Below, in pieces: positions 40,689 through 49,827 of a DNA stretch of 64,000 bases. Within the stretch, counting starts at the first letter, position 1. Each line of letters begins with the position of its first letter. The notes below the pieces were generated by a model. That model did no database searches. It had not been told where the DNA came from and was given only the letters and a program-made list of their open reading frames with translations. The stretch covers positions 620,001 to 684,000 of the forward strand of contig NZ_CP028035.1 of NCBI RefSeq assembly GCF_005491205.1, read 5' to 3'. The DNA is from Nissabacter sp. SGAir0207 (GTDB taxonomy: Bacteria > Pseudomonadota > Gammaproteobacteria > Enterobacterales > Enterobacteriaceae). Position numbers and translations under genes: made by a program.

Positions 40689-41921
40689 ATGGCAAAAGTA
40701 TCACTGGAGAAGGACAGAATTAAGTTTCTGTTAGTAGAAGGGGTCCATCAGAGCACCATCGAAAGCCTGCGTGCTGCCGGATACACCAACATTGAGTACC
40801 ACAAGGGTGCGCTGGACACTGAGGCGCTGAAAGCCTCGATCCGCGACGCGCACTTTGTCGGCATCCGATCGCGCACCCAGCTGACTGAAGAGGTGTTCGC
40901 CGCCGCAGAGAAGCTGATCGCCGTGGGCTGCTTCTGTATCGGCACCAACCAGGTTGACCTGAAGGCGGCCACCAAGCGTGGCATCCCGGTCTTCAACGCG
41001 CCTTTCTCCAATACCCGATCCGTCGCCGAAATGGTGATCGGCGAACTGCTGCTGATGCTGCGCGGCATCCCGGCGGCCAACGCCAAGGCCCACCGTGGCA
41101 TCTGGAACAAGCTGGCGGTTGGCTCCTTTGAGGCGCGCGGCAAACGCCTCGGCATCATTGGCTACGGCCACATCGGTATGCAGCTTGGCGTGCTGGCCGA
41201 AGGGCTGGGGATGCACGTCTACTTCTACGACATCGAGAACAAACTGCCGCTCGGCAATGCCCAGCAGGTGCGCCACCTGTCGGAGCTGCTCAACATGAGC
41301 GACGTGGTCTCGCTGCATGTGCCGGAAACCCCCTCCACCCAAGAGATGATGGGTGCGGAAGAGTTCAAGCTGATGAAGCCGGGCGCGATCCTGATCAATG
41401 CTTCGCGCGGCACGGTGGTCGATATCCCAGCCCTGTGCGACGCCCTCGCCAGCAAGCACCTGTCGGGTGCGGCCATCGACGTCTTCCCGGTCGAGCCAGC
41501 CACCAACAGCGACCCGTTCATCTCGCCGCTGTGCGAGTTCGACAACGTGATCCTGACGCCACACATCGGCGGCTCCACCCAGGAAGCGCAGGAGAACATC
41601 GGCTCGGAAGTGGCCGGCAAGCTGAGCAAATACTCTGACAATGGCTCCACGCTCTCAGCCGTCAACTTCCCGGAAGTGTCGCTGCCAGCGCATGGCATCA
41701 ACGCCAGCCGTTTGCTGCACATCCACGAAAACCGCCCCGGCGTGCTGACGCGCATCAACCAGATCTTCGCGGAGCAGGGCATCAACATCGCGGCCCAGTA
41801 CCTGCAAACCAGCCCGGAGATTGGTTACGTGGTGATCGACGTGGAGAGCGAAGGCGTGGAGACCGCGCTGCAACTGATGAAAGAGATCCCGGGCACCATC
41901 CGTACCCGCTTGCTCTACTGA
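40689..41921 (+). CDS. serA: D-3-phosphoglycerate dehydrogenase
   Basis: First step of serine synthesis. 410 residues, the E. coli length. NAD motif IIGYGHIGMQLG near 155-166; INASRGTVVDI; catalytic His in LTPHIGGSTQEAQ; C-terminal ACT domain from about 339 for serine feedback (HENRPGVLTRIN). Confidence 0.98.
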   Translation: MAKVSLEKDRIKFLLVEGVHQSTIESLRAAGYTNIEYHKGALDTEALKASIRDAHFVGIRSRTQLTEEVFAAAEKLIAVGCFCIGTNQVDLKAATKRGIPVFNAPFSNTRSVAEMVIGELLLMLRGIPAANAKAHRGIWNKLAVGSFEARGKRLGIIGYGHIGMQLGVLAEGLGMHVYFYDIENKLPLGNAQQVRHLSELLNMSDVVSLHVPETPSTQEMMGAEEFKLMKPGAILINASRGTVVDIPALCDALASKHLSGAAIDVFPVEPATNSDPFISPLCEFDNVILTPHIGGSTQEAQENIGSEVAGKLSKYSDNGSTLSAVNFPEVSLPAHGINASRLLHIHENRPGVLTRINQIFAEQGINIAAQYLQTSPEIGYVVIDVESEGVETALQLMKEIPGTIRTRLLY

Positions 41922-41938
41922 TTGGCTTGCTCTTTACG

Positions 41939-41963
41939 ACGGGCGCCTTAGGGCGCCCGTTTT
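41939..41963. terminator. Terminator between serA and fau
   Basis: CGGGCGCC-TTAG-GGCGCCCG then TTTTCGTT; stops serA. Confidence 0.8.
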
Positions 41964-41968
41964 CGTTG

Positions 41969-42577
41969 CTACCACTGCCAATGTTTGGCGGGGGTGAGGA
42001 TCTCTGGCAGCGGCACGTCCCAGACTTCCGCCGGAATGGCCGCCACCTGTTGGCACTCATGCGCCAGACCAATCGGGTAGGGGCCATGCGCCTGCCACGT
42101 CGCCAACGTGCGGTCGTAGAAACCGCCGCCCATACCGAGCCGCTGGCCGCTGTCGTCAAAGGCCACTAAAGGGGTGAGGATCACATCGAGTTGTTGCAGC
42201 GGCAGAAGGTGGCGCACATCCAGCGGCGGCTCCAGAATGCCAAGGCGGTTGGCGGCCAGCGCCGTCTGCGGCGCATAATCCAGGAACAGCAGATGCCCCG
42301 GCGAAAAGGGGTGCAGCACCGGCAGTACCACCCGTTTGCCCAGCGACCACAGCGCCTCAATGGTGGGGCGGGTCGGTAGTTCGCCATCAAAGGAGAGAAA
42401 CACCGCCACGCTCTGCGCCGCCACAATGCGCGGATGATTCATCACCCGTTCGGCCACCTGTTGGCCCGCCCGCCGTTGCTGACCGGCGCTCAGGGCGCGA
42501 CGACGCTGCCGCACTTCAGTGCGCAGTTGCTGGCGTAATACAGGGATGGAGAGCGCGCTGTCGTCTGCGAATTTCAT
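41969..42577 (-). CDS. fau: 5-formyltetrahydrofolate cyclo-ligase
   Basis: ATP-dependent conversion of 5-formyl-THF to 5,10-methenyl-THF. 202 residues; N-terminal RQRRRAL, VAVFLSFDGELPTRP, and the signature TPLVAFDDSGQRLGMGGGFYDR. Located just downstream of 6S RNA on the same strand, the conserved ssrS-ygfA unit. Confidence 0.95.
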   Translation of the reverse strand: MKFADDSALSIPVLRQQLRTEVRQRRRALSAGQQRRAGQQVAERVMNHPRIVAAQSVAVFLSFDGELPTRPTIEALWSLGKRVVLPVLHPFSPGHLLFLDYAPQTALAANRLGILEPPLDVRHLLPLQQLDVILTPLVAFDDSGQRLGMGGGFYDRTLATWQAHGPYPIGLAHECQQVAAIPAEVWDVPLPEILTPAKHWQW

Positions 42578-42636
42578 AAGAAACGTGAAACGATTGGGCT
42601 AACAGTGACAGGGTAAACCGCTGCCAAATAAAGAAG

Positions 42637-42820
42637 GGAATCTCCGAGATGCCGCCGCAGGCTGTAACCCTTGAACCCTTGGTTCAAGGTGAACGTAGCG
42701 TCGTAACCTTAAGGCTTCTCGGACGGACCGAGCATGCTCACGGGCAACGGAGCGCCACATTCTTGTGGTATGAAATATCGGCTCAGGGGACTGGCCCGCT
42801 GACAAACATCTCAGAGAAAT
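42637..42820 (-). ncRNA. ssrS: 6S RNA
   Basis: 184 nt that mimics an open promoter and binds sigma70-RNA polymerase in stationary phase. On the minus strand it runs from ATTTCTCTGAGATGTT to GGCATCTCGGAGATTCC; these two ends pair in the closing stem. The conserved central part, including GAGCATGCTCGGTCCGTCC and CTTGAACCAAGGGTTCAAGG, and the length match E. coli 6S RNA. fau lies 59 bp downstream. Confidence 0.97.
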
Positions 42821-42904
42821 TTTTAACTCGCTGCTGACTTTACTGGCCTAACCAAGAGAAATCAACTGCTTAAGTGATCATTTTTTCGAATTAACCTGGT
42901 TGGC

Positions 42905-43234
42905 TCATTCGAAGGGCGCGCCCTGACGTTCAGAGATACGACCTTGCTCCAGCAACGCCTGTTCGATGGTCTGTTGCAGCATCCGGATACGTTGTTCCAT
43001 ATTGGCGGCATAGTCACGGGTTTTCAAGCGCTCTTGCGCCAGTTCGTGACAAACGTTCAATGCCGCGATGAAAACTAGCTGTTCCGTATTTGTGACTCTA
43101 GTGCGAACTTTAAGATCTTGCAACCGTTGGTTCAGATCTTCTGCGGCCAGATTCAATGCATCCTGTTGCTCTGGCGGGCAGTTCACCCGTAATGAACGGC
43201 CAAAAATTTGAATGTCTACCGGTTGTGCAGCCAT
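42905..43234 (-). CDS. zapA: Cell division protein ZapA
   Basis: Crosslinks FtsZ filaments at the Z-ring. 109 residues: N-terminal globular part ([22 protein letters not shown]) and a C-terminal coiled coil (about 55-100). Confidence 0.97.
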   Translation of the reverse strand: MAAQPVDIQIFGRSLRVNCPPEQQDALNLAAEDLNQRLQDLKVRTRVTNTEQLVFIAALNVCHELAQERLKTRDYAANMEQRIRMLQQTIEQALLEQGRISERQGAPFE

Positions 43235-43476
43235 GCCACCTTCCTGCTCAATTTCCGCGTCCGCTTACCGCACCGGTCAAAGCGGGCGCCACTATATATA
43301 CCTCAATACCAAGATACAACCCCCTTTTCTTCAGGGGGTTCCCCATGTTAGAGAGCTTACTCTACTAAGCTGTCAGGGAGAATCAACCCTTAACCGGGCA
43401 TTTGCGAATCTGGTACAGCGACGGATCTTGGTGGTAGCATACCATGAACTTATCCTGCCAACGATGACCAATACGT

Positions 43477-44052
43477 ATGTCGATAAATAATAGCTACCCC
43501 ACCTATGACACCATCAATCAGGCGCTGCGCCAGCAGGCCGTCGCCCTGACGGCCGCCGAGATGCACGGCCTGATCAGCGGCCTGCTGTGTGGCGGCAACC
43601 ACGATGCCAGCTGGCAGACGCTGGTGCATGATCTGACCAACGAGGGCATCGCCTTCCCGCAGGCGCTGAGCGCGCCGTTGCAGGCGCTGCATCAGGCGAC
43701 CCGCGAGTCGCTGGAGGATGATGGCTTCCAGTTCCGGATGCTGATGCCAGATGATGACGCCAGCGTGTTTGACCGCGCTGACGCACTGGCCGGCTGGGTC
43801 AACCACTTCCTGCTGGGTCTGGGCATGGTGCAGCCGAAGCTCAACCAGGTGAAGGATGAAGTGGGCGAGGCGATCGATGACCTGCGCAACATCGCCCAGC
43901 TTGGCTACGATGAGGATGAGGACCAAGAGGAGCTGGAGCAGTCGCTGGAGGAGGTGGTGGAGTACGTGCGCGTCGCGGCGATCCTCTGCCACTCTGAGTT
44001 TGGCCAGCAAGGCCCGACCGCGCCGGAAGTGCGCAAGCCGACGCTGCACTAA
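43477..44052 (+). CDS. ygfB: UPF0149 family protein YgfB
   Basis: 191 residues, acidic; no catalytic motif. Family blocks [15 protein letters not shown] and [13 protein letters not shown]. Function unclear in enterics; Pseudomonas YgfB is linked to resistance regulation. Starts the ygfB-pepP-ubiH-ubiI operon. The 242-bp gap to divergent zapA carries a dyad AACCCCCT/AGGGGGTT near 43316-43341. Confidence 0.94.
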   Translation: MSINNSYPTYDTINQALRQQAVALTAAEMHGLISGLLCGGNHDASWQTLVHDLTNEGIAFPQALSAPLQALHQATRESLEDDGFQFRMLMPDDDASVFDRADALAGWVNHFLLGLGMVQPKLNQVKDEVGEAIDDLRNIAQLGYDEDEDQEELEQSLEEVVEYVRVAAILCHSEFGQQGPTAPEVRKPTLH

Positions 44053-44094
44053 GCGGCGGGCAGTGCGCCGTTAACAGACTTTCAGGAGAAGGTA

Positions 44095-45408
44095 ATGACC
44101 CAACAGGAGTATCAGAACCGCCGCCAGGCGCTTTTGGCGAAGATGGCGCCGGCCAGTGCGGCCCTCATTTTTGCCGCCCCGGAAGCTGTCCGCAGCGCCG
44201 ACAGCGACTACCCGTACCGTCAGGACAGCGACTTCTGGTATCTCACCGGCTTCAACGAGCCGGAAGCGGTACTGATCCTGATCAAAAGCGACGAGACGCA
44301 CAACCACAGCGTGCTGTTCAACCGGGTGCGCGACCTGACGGCCGAGATCTGGTTTGGCCGTCGGCTTGGGCAGGAGGCGGCCCCCGCCCGGCTCGGGGTG
44401 GATCGCGCCTTGCCGTTCCCGGAGATTGGCGATCAGCTGCACCTGCTGCTCAACGGGCTGGACGTGGTCTACCATGCGCAGGGGCAGCACGCCTACGCCG
44501 ATGCCATTGTGTTCGGCGCGCTGGATAAATTACGCAAGGGCGCACGCCAGAACCTGATCGCCCCCGCCACCCTGACGGACTGGCGGCCGTGGCTGCATGA
44601 GATGCGCCTGTTCAAGTCCGCCGAGGAGCTGGAGATCATGCGCCGCGCTGGCCAGATCACCGCGCAGGCCCACACGCGGGCGATGCAGCAGTGCCGTCCC
44701 GGCATGTTCGAATACCAGCTGGAGGCGGAGATCCACCACGAGTTCACCCGCCACGGCGCGCGTTACCCCTCCTACAACACCATCGTCGGCAGCGGCGACA
44801 ACGCCTGCATCCTGCACTACACCGAAAATGAGAGCGAGATGCAGGCGGGCGATCTGGTGCTGATTGACGCTGGCTGCGAGCTACAGGGCTACGCTGGCGA
44901 CATCACCCGCACCTTCCCGGTCAATGGCCGCTTCAGCCCGGCGCAACGCGCTATCTATGATCTGGTGCTGGCTGCCGAGTACCGCGCGCTGGCACTGTTC
45001 CGCCCCGGCACCAGCATCCGTGACGTCACCGAGCAGGTGGTACGGGTGATGATCGAGGGGCTGGTGGCGCTCGGCATCCTGCATGGCGAAACCGACCAGT
45101 TGCTGGCGGAGCAGGCGCACCGCCCGTTCTTTATGCATGGCCTGTCGCACTGGCTGGGGCTGGACGTGCATGACGTCGGCCGTTACGGCGTCGATCGTGA
45201 CCGGGTGCTGGAGCCGGGCATGGTGCTGACCGTCGAGCCGGGGCTGTATATCGCGCCGGATGCCGACGTACCGGCCGAGTACCGCGGCATTGGCGTGCGC
45301 ATCGAGGATGACATCCTGATCACCGAGGAGGGCAATGAGATCCTCACCGGCGGCGTGGTAAAAGAGGCGGATGAGATTGAGGCATTGATGGCGGCGGCAC
45401 GGCAATGA
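44095..45408 (+). CDS. pepP: Xaa-Pro aminopeptidase
   Basis: Mn-dependent aminopeptidase P releasing residues N-terminal to proline. 437 residues. N-terminal creatinase-like domain; pita-bread catalytic part with VLIDAGCELQGYAGDITRTFPV (two Asp ligands), HGLSHWLGLDVHDVG (His), and the late Glu ligands in TVEPGLYI and GVRIEDDILIT. Overlaps ubiH by 4 bp (ATGA). Confidence 0.97.
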   Translation: MTQQEYQNRRQALLAKMAPASAALIFAAPEAVRSADSDYPYRQDSDFWYLTGFNEPEAVLILIKSDETHNHSVLFNRVRDLTAEIWFGRRLGQEAAPARLGVDRALPFPEIGDQLHLLLNGLDVVYHAQGQHAYADAIVFGALDKLRKGARQNLIAPATLTDWRPWLHEMRLFKSAEELEIMRRAGQITAQAHTRAMQQCRPGMFEYQLEAEIHHEFTRHGARYPSYNTIVGSGDNACILHYTENESEMQAGDLVLIDAGCELQGYAGDITRTFPVNGRFSPAQRAIYDLVLAAEYRALALFRPGTSIRDVTEQVVRVMIEGLVALGILHGETDQLLAEQAHRPFFMHGLSHWLGLDVHDVGRYGVDRDRVLEPGMVLTVEPGLYIAPDADVPAEYRGIGVRIEDDILITEEGNEILTGGVVKEADEIEALMAAARQ

Positions 45409-46583
45409 GCATCATTATTGTAGGCGGCGGCATGGTCGGGGCCACGCTGGCGCTGGCGGTGTCGGCGCTGAGCGGCGGCAGGCTGCCGGTGGATCTGATC
45501 GAGGCGATGCGTCCCGAGGATCGCCGCCACCCCGGTTTTGACTCCCGGGCGCTGGCGTTGGCGCAGGGCACCTGCCAGCAACTGGCGCGTATCGGCATCT
45601 GGCCAGCGCTGCGCGACCTCGCTACCCCGATTACCCACGTCCACGTCAGCGATCGCGGCCATGCCGGGTTTGTGAACCTGCACGCCCGCGATTTCAACGT
45701 CACCGAGCTGGGCAACGTGCTGGAGCTGCATGACGCTGGCCGACGGCTGTTTGACCTGCTGCGCAAGGCGCCCGGCGTGCGGCTGCACTGCCCGGCGAAA
45801 GTGGTGGAGGTGACCCGCAGCGCCGACCACGCCAGCGTGACGCTGGAGAGCGGCGAGACGCTGACCGCCAGCCTGCTGGTGGCGGCGGATGGCTCCCACT
45901 CGGCGCTGGCGAAAGCCTGTGGCGTGGAGTGGCAGGTGAGCGACTACCCGCAGGTGGCGGCCATCGCCAACGTCACCACCGCGCTGCCGCACCAAGGGCG
46001 CGCCTTTGAGCGCTTCACCGAGCACGGGCCGCTGGCGCTGCTGCCGATGTCGCAGGGGCGCAGTTCGCTGGTGTGGTGCCACCCGCGTGACCAGCAGGCG
46101 GCGGTGCGTGGCTGGGATGACGCCGAGTTCAGCGCGCGCCTGCAACAGGCCTTCGGCTGGCGGCTCGGCAAGATCCTCCAGGTCGGCAAGCGTGACTGCT
46201 ACCCGCTGCAACTGCGCGCCGCCCACAGCCACATCAGCCACCGGCTGGCGCTGGCTGGCAACGCCGCCCAGACGCTGCACCCGATTGCCGGGCAGGGCTT
46301 TAACCTCGGCCTGCGTGACGTAATGACGCTGGCGGAGACGCTGGCCGACGCCGCCGCGCGCGGGCAAGACCCCGGCAGTTGGGCAGTGCTGAGCGCCTAT
46401 CAGGCACGCCGCCAGCCAGACCAGCAGGCCACCGTCGGTGTGACGGATGGCCTGATTCACCTTTTCGCCAACCGTTATGCGCCACTCGCCGTGGGGCGTA
46501 ACCTCGGCCTGATGGCAATGGAACAGACCCCACTGCTGCGTGACGCCTTTGCCCGCCGTACCCTGGGATGGGTGGCGCGCTGA
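45405..46583 (+). CDS. ubiH: 2-octaprenyl-6-methoxyphenol hydroxylase
   Basis: FAD mono-oxygenase of aerobic ubiquinone synthesis (C6 hydroxylation). 392 residues. FAD motif IIVGGGMVGATLALAV at the start, AADGSHSALAK (DG motif), and LAGNAAQTLHPIAGQGFNLGLRD. Translationally coupled to pepP. Confidence 0.96.
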   Translation: MSIIIVGGGMVGATLALAVSALSGGRLPVDLIEAMRPEDRRHPGFDSRALALAQGTCQQLARIGIWPALRDLATPITHVHVSDRGHAGFVNLHARDFNVTELGNVLELHDAGRRLFDLLRKAPGVRLHCPAKVVEVTRSADHASVTLESGETLTASLLVAADGSHSALAKACGVEWQVSDYPQVAAIANVTTALPHQGRAFERFTEHGPLALLPMSQGRSSLVWCHPRDQQAAVRGWDDAEFSARLQQAFGWRLGKILQVGKRDCYPLQLRAAHSHISHRLALAGNAAQTLHPIAGQGFNLGLRDVMTLAETLADAAARGQDPGSWAVLSAYQARRQPDQQATVGVTDGLIHLFANRYAPLAVGRNLGLMAMEQTPLLRDAFARRTLGWVAR

Positions 46584-46602
46584 GGCCAACAGGAAACTAA
46601 TT

Positions 46603-47814
46603 ATGCAATCTTTTGATGTGGTCATCGCCGGTGGCGGCATGGTCGGGCTGGCGCTGGCATGTGGCCTGCACGGCACCGGCCTGCGCATTGCGGTATTGGA
46701 GCACCGGGCGGCGGAGCCTTCGCCGCTACCGGCGCAGCACTCGGTGCGCGTCTCGGCAATCAACGCCGCCAGCGAGCGCCTGCTGCGGCATATCGGCGTC
46801 TGGGATGAGATCGTGGCGCGCCGCGCCAGCCCCTACGCCGGTATGGAAGTGTGGGATCGCGACAGCTTCGGCAGCATCGCCTTCCGCGCTGACGACTACG
46901 GCCACGCCCATCTGGGTCACATCATCGAGAACCCGGTGATCCAGCAGGCGCTGTGGCAGCGCGCCGCCAGCCTGCCGGAAGTGACGCTGATGGCCCCGGC
47001 GCAGCTTAAAAGCGTGGCGTGGGGCGAGAATGAGGCGTTCATCAACCTGGAGGATGGCCGGATGCTGACCGCCCGGCTGGTGGTTGGCGCGGACGGTGCC
47101 AACTCCTGGCTGCGCCGCCACGCTGACATCCCGCTCACCTTCTGGGACTACGGCCACAGCGCGCTGGTCGCCACCATCCGCACCTCTGAGCCGCACCACG
47201 GTGTGGCGCGGCAGGCGTTCCACGGCGACGGCATTCTGGCCTTCCTGCCGTTCTCCGATCCACACCTCTGCTCCATTGTCTGGTCGGTGCCACCGGCGGA
47301 GGCGACCCGGCTGATTGAGCTGGATGAGGCGGCGTTCAACCGCGAACTGGCGCTGCATTTCGACATGCGCCTCGGCCTCTGCCAGTTGGAGAGCGAGCGC
47401 CAGAGCTTCGCGCTGACCGGCCGCTACGCCCGCAGCTTTGCCGGTCACCGGCTGGCGCTGGTGGGTGACGCCGCCCACACCGTCCACCCACTGGCCGGGC
47501 AGGGCGTCAACCTCGGCTTTATGGATGCCGCCGAGCTGGCCGCAGAGATCCGCCGCCTGCAACATGAGGGCAAGGATTTCGGCCAGCACCTCTACCTCAA
47601 GCGCTATGAGCGCCGCCGCAAGCACAGCGCCGCGCTGATGCTGGCGGGGATGCAGGGTTTCCGCGACCTGTTCGCTGGCCAGAACCCGGCGAAAAAACTG
47701 TTGCGCGACATCGGCTTGACGCTGGCGGACAGCCTGCCGGGCGTCAAGCCGCGTCTGGTGCGTCAGGCGATGGGCCTCAACGATCTGCCTGACTGGCTCA
47801 ACCCGCCAGCCTGA
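46603..47814 (+). CDS. ubiI: 2-octaprenylphenol C5 hydroxylase
   Basis: FAD mono-oxygenase of ubiquinone synthesis, formerly VisC. 403 residues from MQSFDVVIAGGGMVGLALA; an upstream in-frame start at 46540 lies inside ubiH and was rejected. Motifs VGADGANSWLRR and LVGDAAHTVHPLAGQGVNLGF. Paralogous to the preceding ubiH. Confidence 0.96.
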   Translation: MQSFDVVIAGGGMVGLALACGLHGTGLRIAVLEHRAAEPSPLPAQHSVRVSAINAASERLLRHIGVWDEIVARRASPYAGMEVWDRDSFGSIAFRADDYGHAHLGHIIENPVIQQALWQRAASLPEVTLMAPAQLKSVAWGENEAFINLEDGRMLTARLVVGADGANSWLRRHADIPLTFWDYGHSALVATIRTSEPHHGVARQAFHGDGILAFLPFSDPHLCSIVWSVPPAEATRLIELDEAAFNRELALHFDMRLGLCQLESERQSFALTGRYARSFAGHRLALVGDAAHTVHPLAGQGVNLGFMDAAELAAEIRRLQHEGKDFGQHLYLKRYERRRKHSAALMLAGMQGFRDLFAGQNPAKKLLRDIGLTLADSLPGVKPRLVRQAMGLNDLPDWLNPPA

Positions 47815-47820
47815 TCCTCG

Positions 47821-47852
47821 GGGCGGCACTCTGCCGCCCTTTCTCTTTCTTT
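47821..47852 (+). terminator. ubiI terminator
   Basis: GGGCGGCA-CTC-TGCCGCCC followed by TTTCTCTTTCTTT. Confidence 0.82.
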
Positions 47853-48156
47853 CCCTCCGCCATGCCCCAAAACAGGGCAGGCCCGCGCTCGTTTGAATTA
47901 TTCTAATTCCACCTACTGTTTCGCATTACTTATTATTATCCGAAGCGCTTTTCTGGCACGGCGGGTTTTCCCAGCGTTGGCCGTTTTTGTTACATAATCT
48001 CGTACATTGTCTGTGCTTATTGTTAATTATGTGCCACGGGGCGCAGTTTTTTAGCGGAATCTGCTACAGACTTTGGTCGCACCCTTCTGGTGCCAACGCG
48101 GCAAGGCCTATTTCAGCTTATGGAAAGGCGTTGGGAACGGTGATAACTTCACCAAA

Positions 48157-48172
48157 AGGTTAACGTTTGCGT
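48157..48172 (+). promoter_or_regulatory. PurR-like operator of gcvTHP
   Basis: AGGTTAACGTTTGCGT matches ACGCAAACGTTTGCGT at 13 of 16 positions, including the whole right half. It lies immediately before the -10-like TATACT at 48176. PurR repression of gcv is known in E. coli. Confidence 0.7.
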
Positions 48173-48240
48173 CGCTATACTTGCCCAGTGGATGGCGTAA
48201 AAAACCACCACCGGCAGACGCAAACCTTGGAGAGGGAAAC

Positions 48241-49338
48241 ATGGCGAAGCAGACCCCGTTGTATGAGCAACACCTCGCGTGCGGCGCGCGCATGGTGGAC
48301 TTTCATGGCTGGATGATGCCGTTGCACTACGGCTCGCAGCTGGAGGAGCACCACGCGGTGCGCCATGACGCTGGCATGTTTGACGTCTCCCACATGACGA
48401 TTGTCGATCTCACGGGCGCGCGCGTGCGCGACTTCCTGCGCTACCTACTGGCCAATGACGTTGGCCGCCTGACCCAGCCGGGCAAGGCGCTCTACAGCGC
48501 CATGCTGAACGCTTCCGGCGGCGTTATTGATGACCTGATTGTCTACTTTCTGGCGGAGGATCACTTCCGGCTGGTGGTCAACTCCGCGACCCGTGAGAAA
48601 GATTTGGCGTGGATCAGCCGCCACGGCCAGGAGTATGGCATCACGCTCACCGAGCGTGACGATCTGGCACTGATCGCGGTGCAGGGGCCGCAGGCGCAGG
48701 AGCGCGCCGCCACCCTGCTGAGCGCGGAGCAGCGTCAGGCGGTGGCGGGCATGAAACCCTTCTTCAGCGTGCAGGCAGGTGACCTGTTTATCGCCACCAC
48801 CGGCTACACCGGCGAGGCGGGCTATGAGATCGCCCTGCCGAACGCGCAGGCGGCAGAGTTCTGGCAGCGTCTGCTGGCGGCGGGCATCAAGCCCGCTGGC
48901 CTTGGCGCGCGTGACACCCTGCGGCTGGAGGCGGGCATGAACCTCTACGGGCAGGAGATGGATGAGGGCGTCTCGCCGCTGGCAGCCAACATGGGCTGGA
49001 CTATCGCGTGGCAGCCGGAGGATCGTGATTTCATTGGCCGCGAGGCGCTGGTGCGTCAGGGCGAGCTGGGCACTGACCAGCTGGTCGGGCTGATGATGAC
49101 CGAGAAGGGCGTATTGCGTGGCGGCCAGACCGTCTGCTTCACCGATGCCGCTGGCAGCCCGCAGCAGGGGGTGATCACCAGCGGCAGCTTCTCGCCAACG
49201 CTGGGCTTCAGCATCGCGCTGGCGCGGGTGCCAGCCGGTATCGGCGAGCAGGCCATTGTGGAGATCCGCAACCGCGAAATGCCGGTGCGGGTAACAAAAC
49301 CTGTCTTTGTGCGCGCCGGCAAGCCGGTCGCCCAGTGA
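48241..49338 (+). CDS. gcvT: Glycine cleavage system T protein (aminomethyltransferase)
   Basis: Transfers the methylene group from H-protein to THF. 365 residues from [11 protein letters not shown] with Shine-Dalgarno GGAGAGGG; the in-frame upstream extension from 48073 is control region. GMFDVSHM and [12 protein letters not shown] blocks; catalytic Asp in [17 protein letters not shown]. Confidence 0.97.
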   Translation: MAKQTPLYEQHLACGARMVDFHGWMMPLHYGSQLEEHHAVRHDAGMFDVSHMTIVDLTGARVRDFLRYLLANDVGRLTQPGKALYSAMLNASGGVIDDLIVYFLAEDHFRLVVNSATREKDLAWISRHGQEYGITLTERDDLALIAVQGPQAQERAATLLSAEQRQAVAGMKPFFSVQAGDLFIATTGYTGEAGYEIALPNAQAAEFWQRLLAAGIKPAGLGARDTLRLEAGMNLYGQEMDEGVSPLAANMGWTIAWQPEDRDFIGREALVRQGELGTDQLVGLMMTEKGVLRGGQTVCFTDAAGSPQQGVITSGSFSPTLGFSIALARVPAGIGEQAIVEIRNREMPVRVTKPVFVRAGKPVAQ

Positions 49339-49363
49339 CGGATAACAAAGAGAGAGGGTGGCG

Positions 49364-49750
49364 ATGAGCAATGTACCAACAGAACTGAAATACGCCGCAT
49401 CCCATGAGTGGGTGCGTGACGAAGGCAATGGCATCTACTGCATCGGCATCACCGAGCACGCGCAGGGGCTGCTGGGTGACATGGTGTTCATTGACCTGCC
49501 GGCGGTGGGCCGCCAGTTGCAGGCCAATGAAGAGTGTGCGGTGGCGGAGTCGGTGAAGGCCGCCTCAGACATCTACGCGCCGATTGCCGGTGAGATTGTC
49601 GAAGTGAACGAAGAGTTGAATGACTCGCCAGAGCTGATCAACGAGCAGCCCTATGCCGCAGGTTGGATCTGCAAAATCAAGGCCGCCGATGACGCTGGCC
49701 TGGAAAACCTGCTGGACGCCGCTGGCTATCAGGCCAGCATCGCCGAGTGA
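49364..49750 (+). CDS. gcvH: Glycine cleavage system H protein
   Basis: Lipoyl carrier shuttling the aminomethyl group among P, T and L proteins. 128 residues from [10 protein letters not shown]; lipoylated Lys65 in [13 protein letters not shown]. 25 bp after gcvT. Confidence 0.97.
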   Translation: MSNVPTELKYAASHEWVRDEGNGIYCIGITEHAQGLLGDMVFIDLPAVGRQLQANEECAVAESVKAASDIYAPIAGEIVEVNEELNDSPELINEQPYAAGWICKIKAADDAGLENLLDAAGYQASIAE

Positions 49751-49827
49751 TCCCCACGGCCCGGCCACGCGCCGGGCCGCTGCGCCACCCCCCAGACCCC
49801 CATGCATGACTTCAGGAATCTGTAGCA

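Larger units (their letters stand above)
47815..48240. other. gcvTHP control region
   Basis: 426 bp. Starts with the ubiI terminator; then AT-rich sequence (about 47895-48055), as expected for Lrp binding, with a CTAAT motif at 47903 of the kind found in GcvA sites; then a -10-like TATACT at 48176 and a PurR-like operator. No glycine riboswitch seen. Confidence 0.6.

Noticed and set aside
42649..42837. Small plus-strand frame MPPQAVTLEPLVQ...
   Set aside because: It lies opposite 6S RNA, whose RNA conservation explains the sequence.
48000..48240. Glycine riboswitch before gcvT
   Set aside because: I could not find the tandem aptamer core; regulation by GcvA, Lrp and PurR as in E. coli explains the region better.
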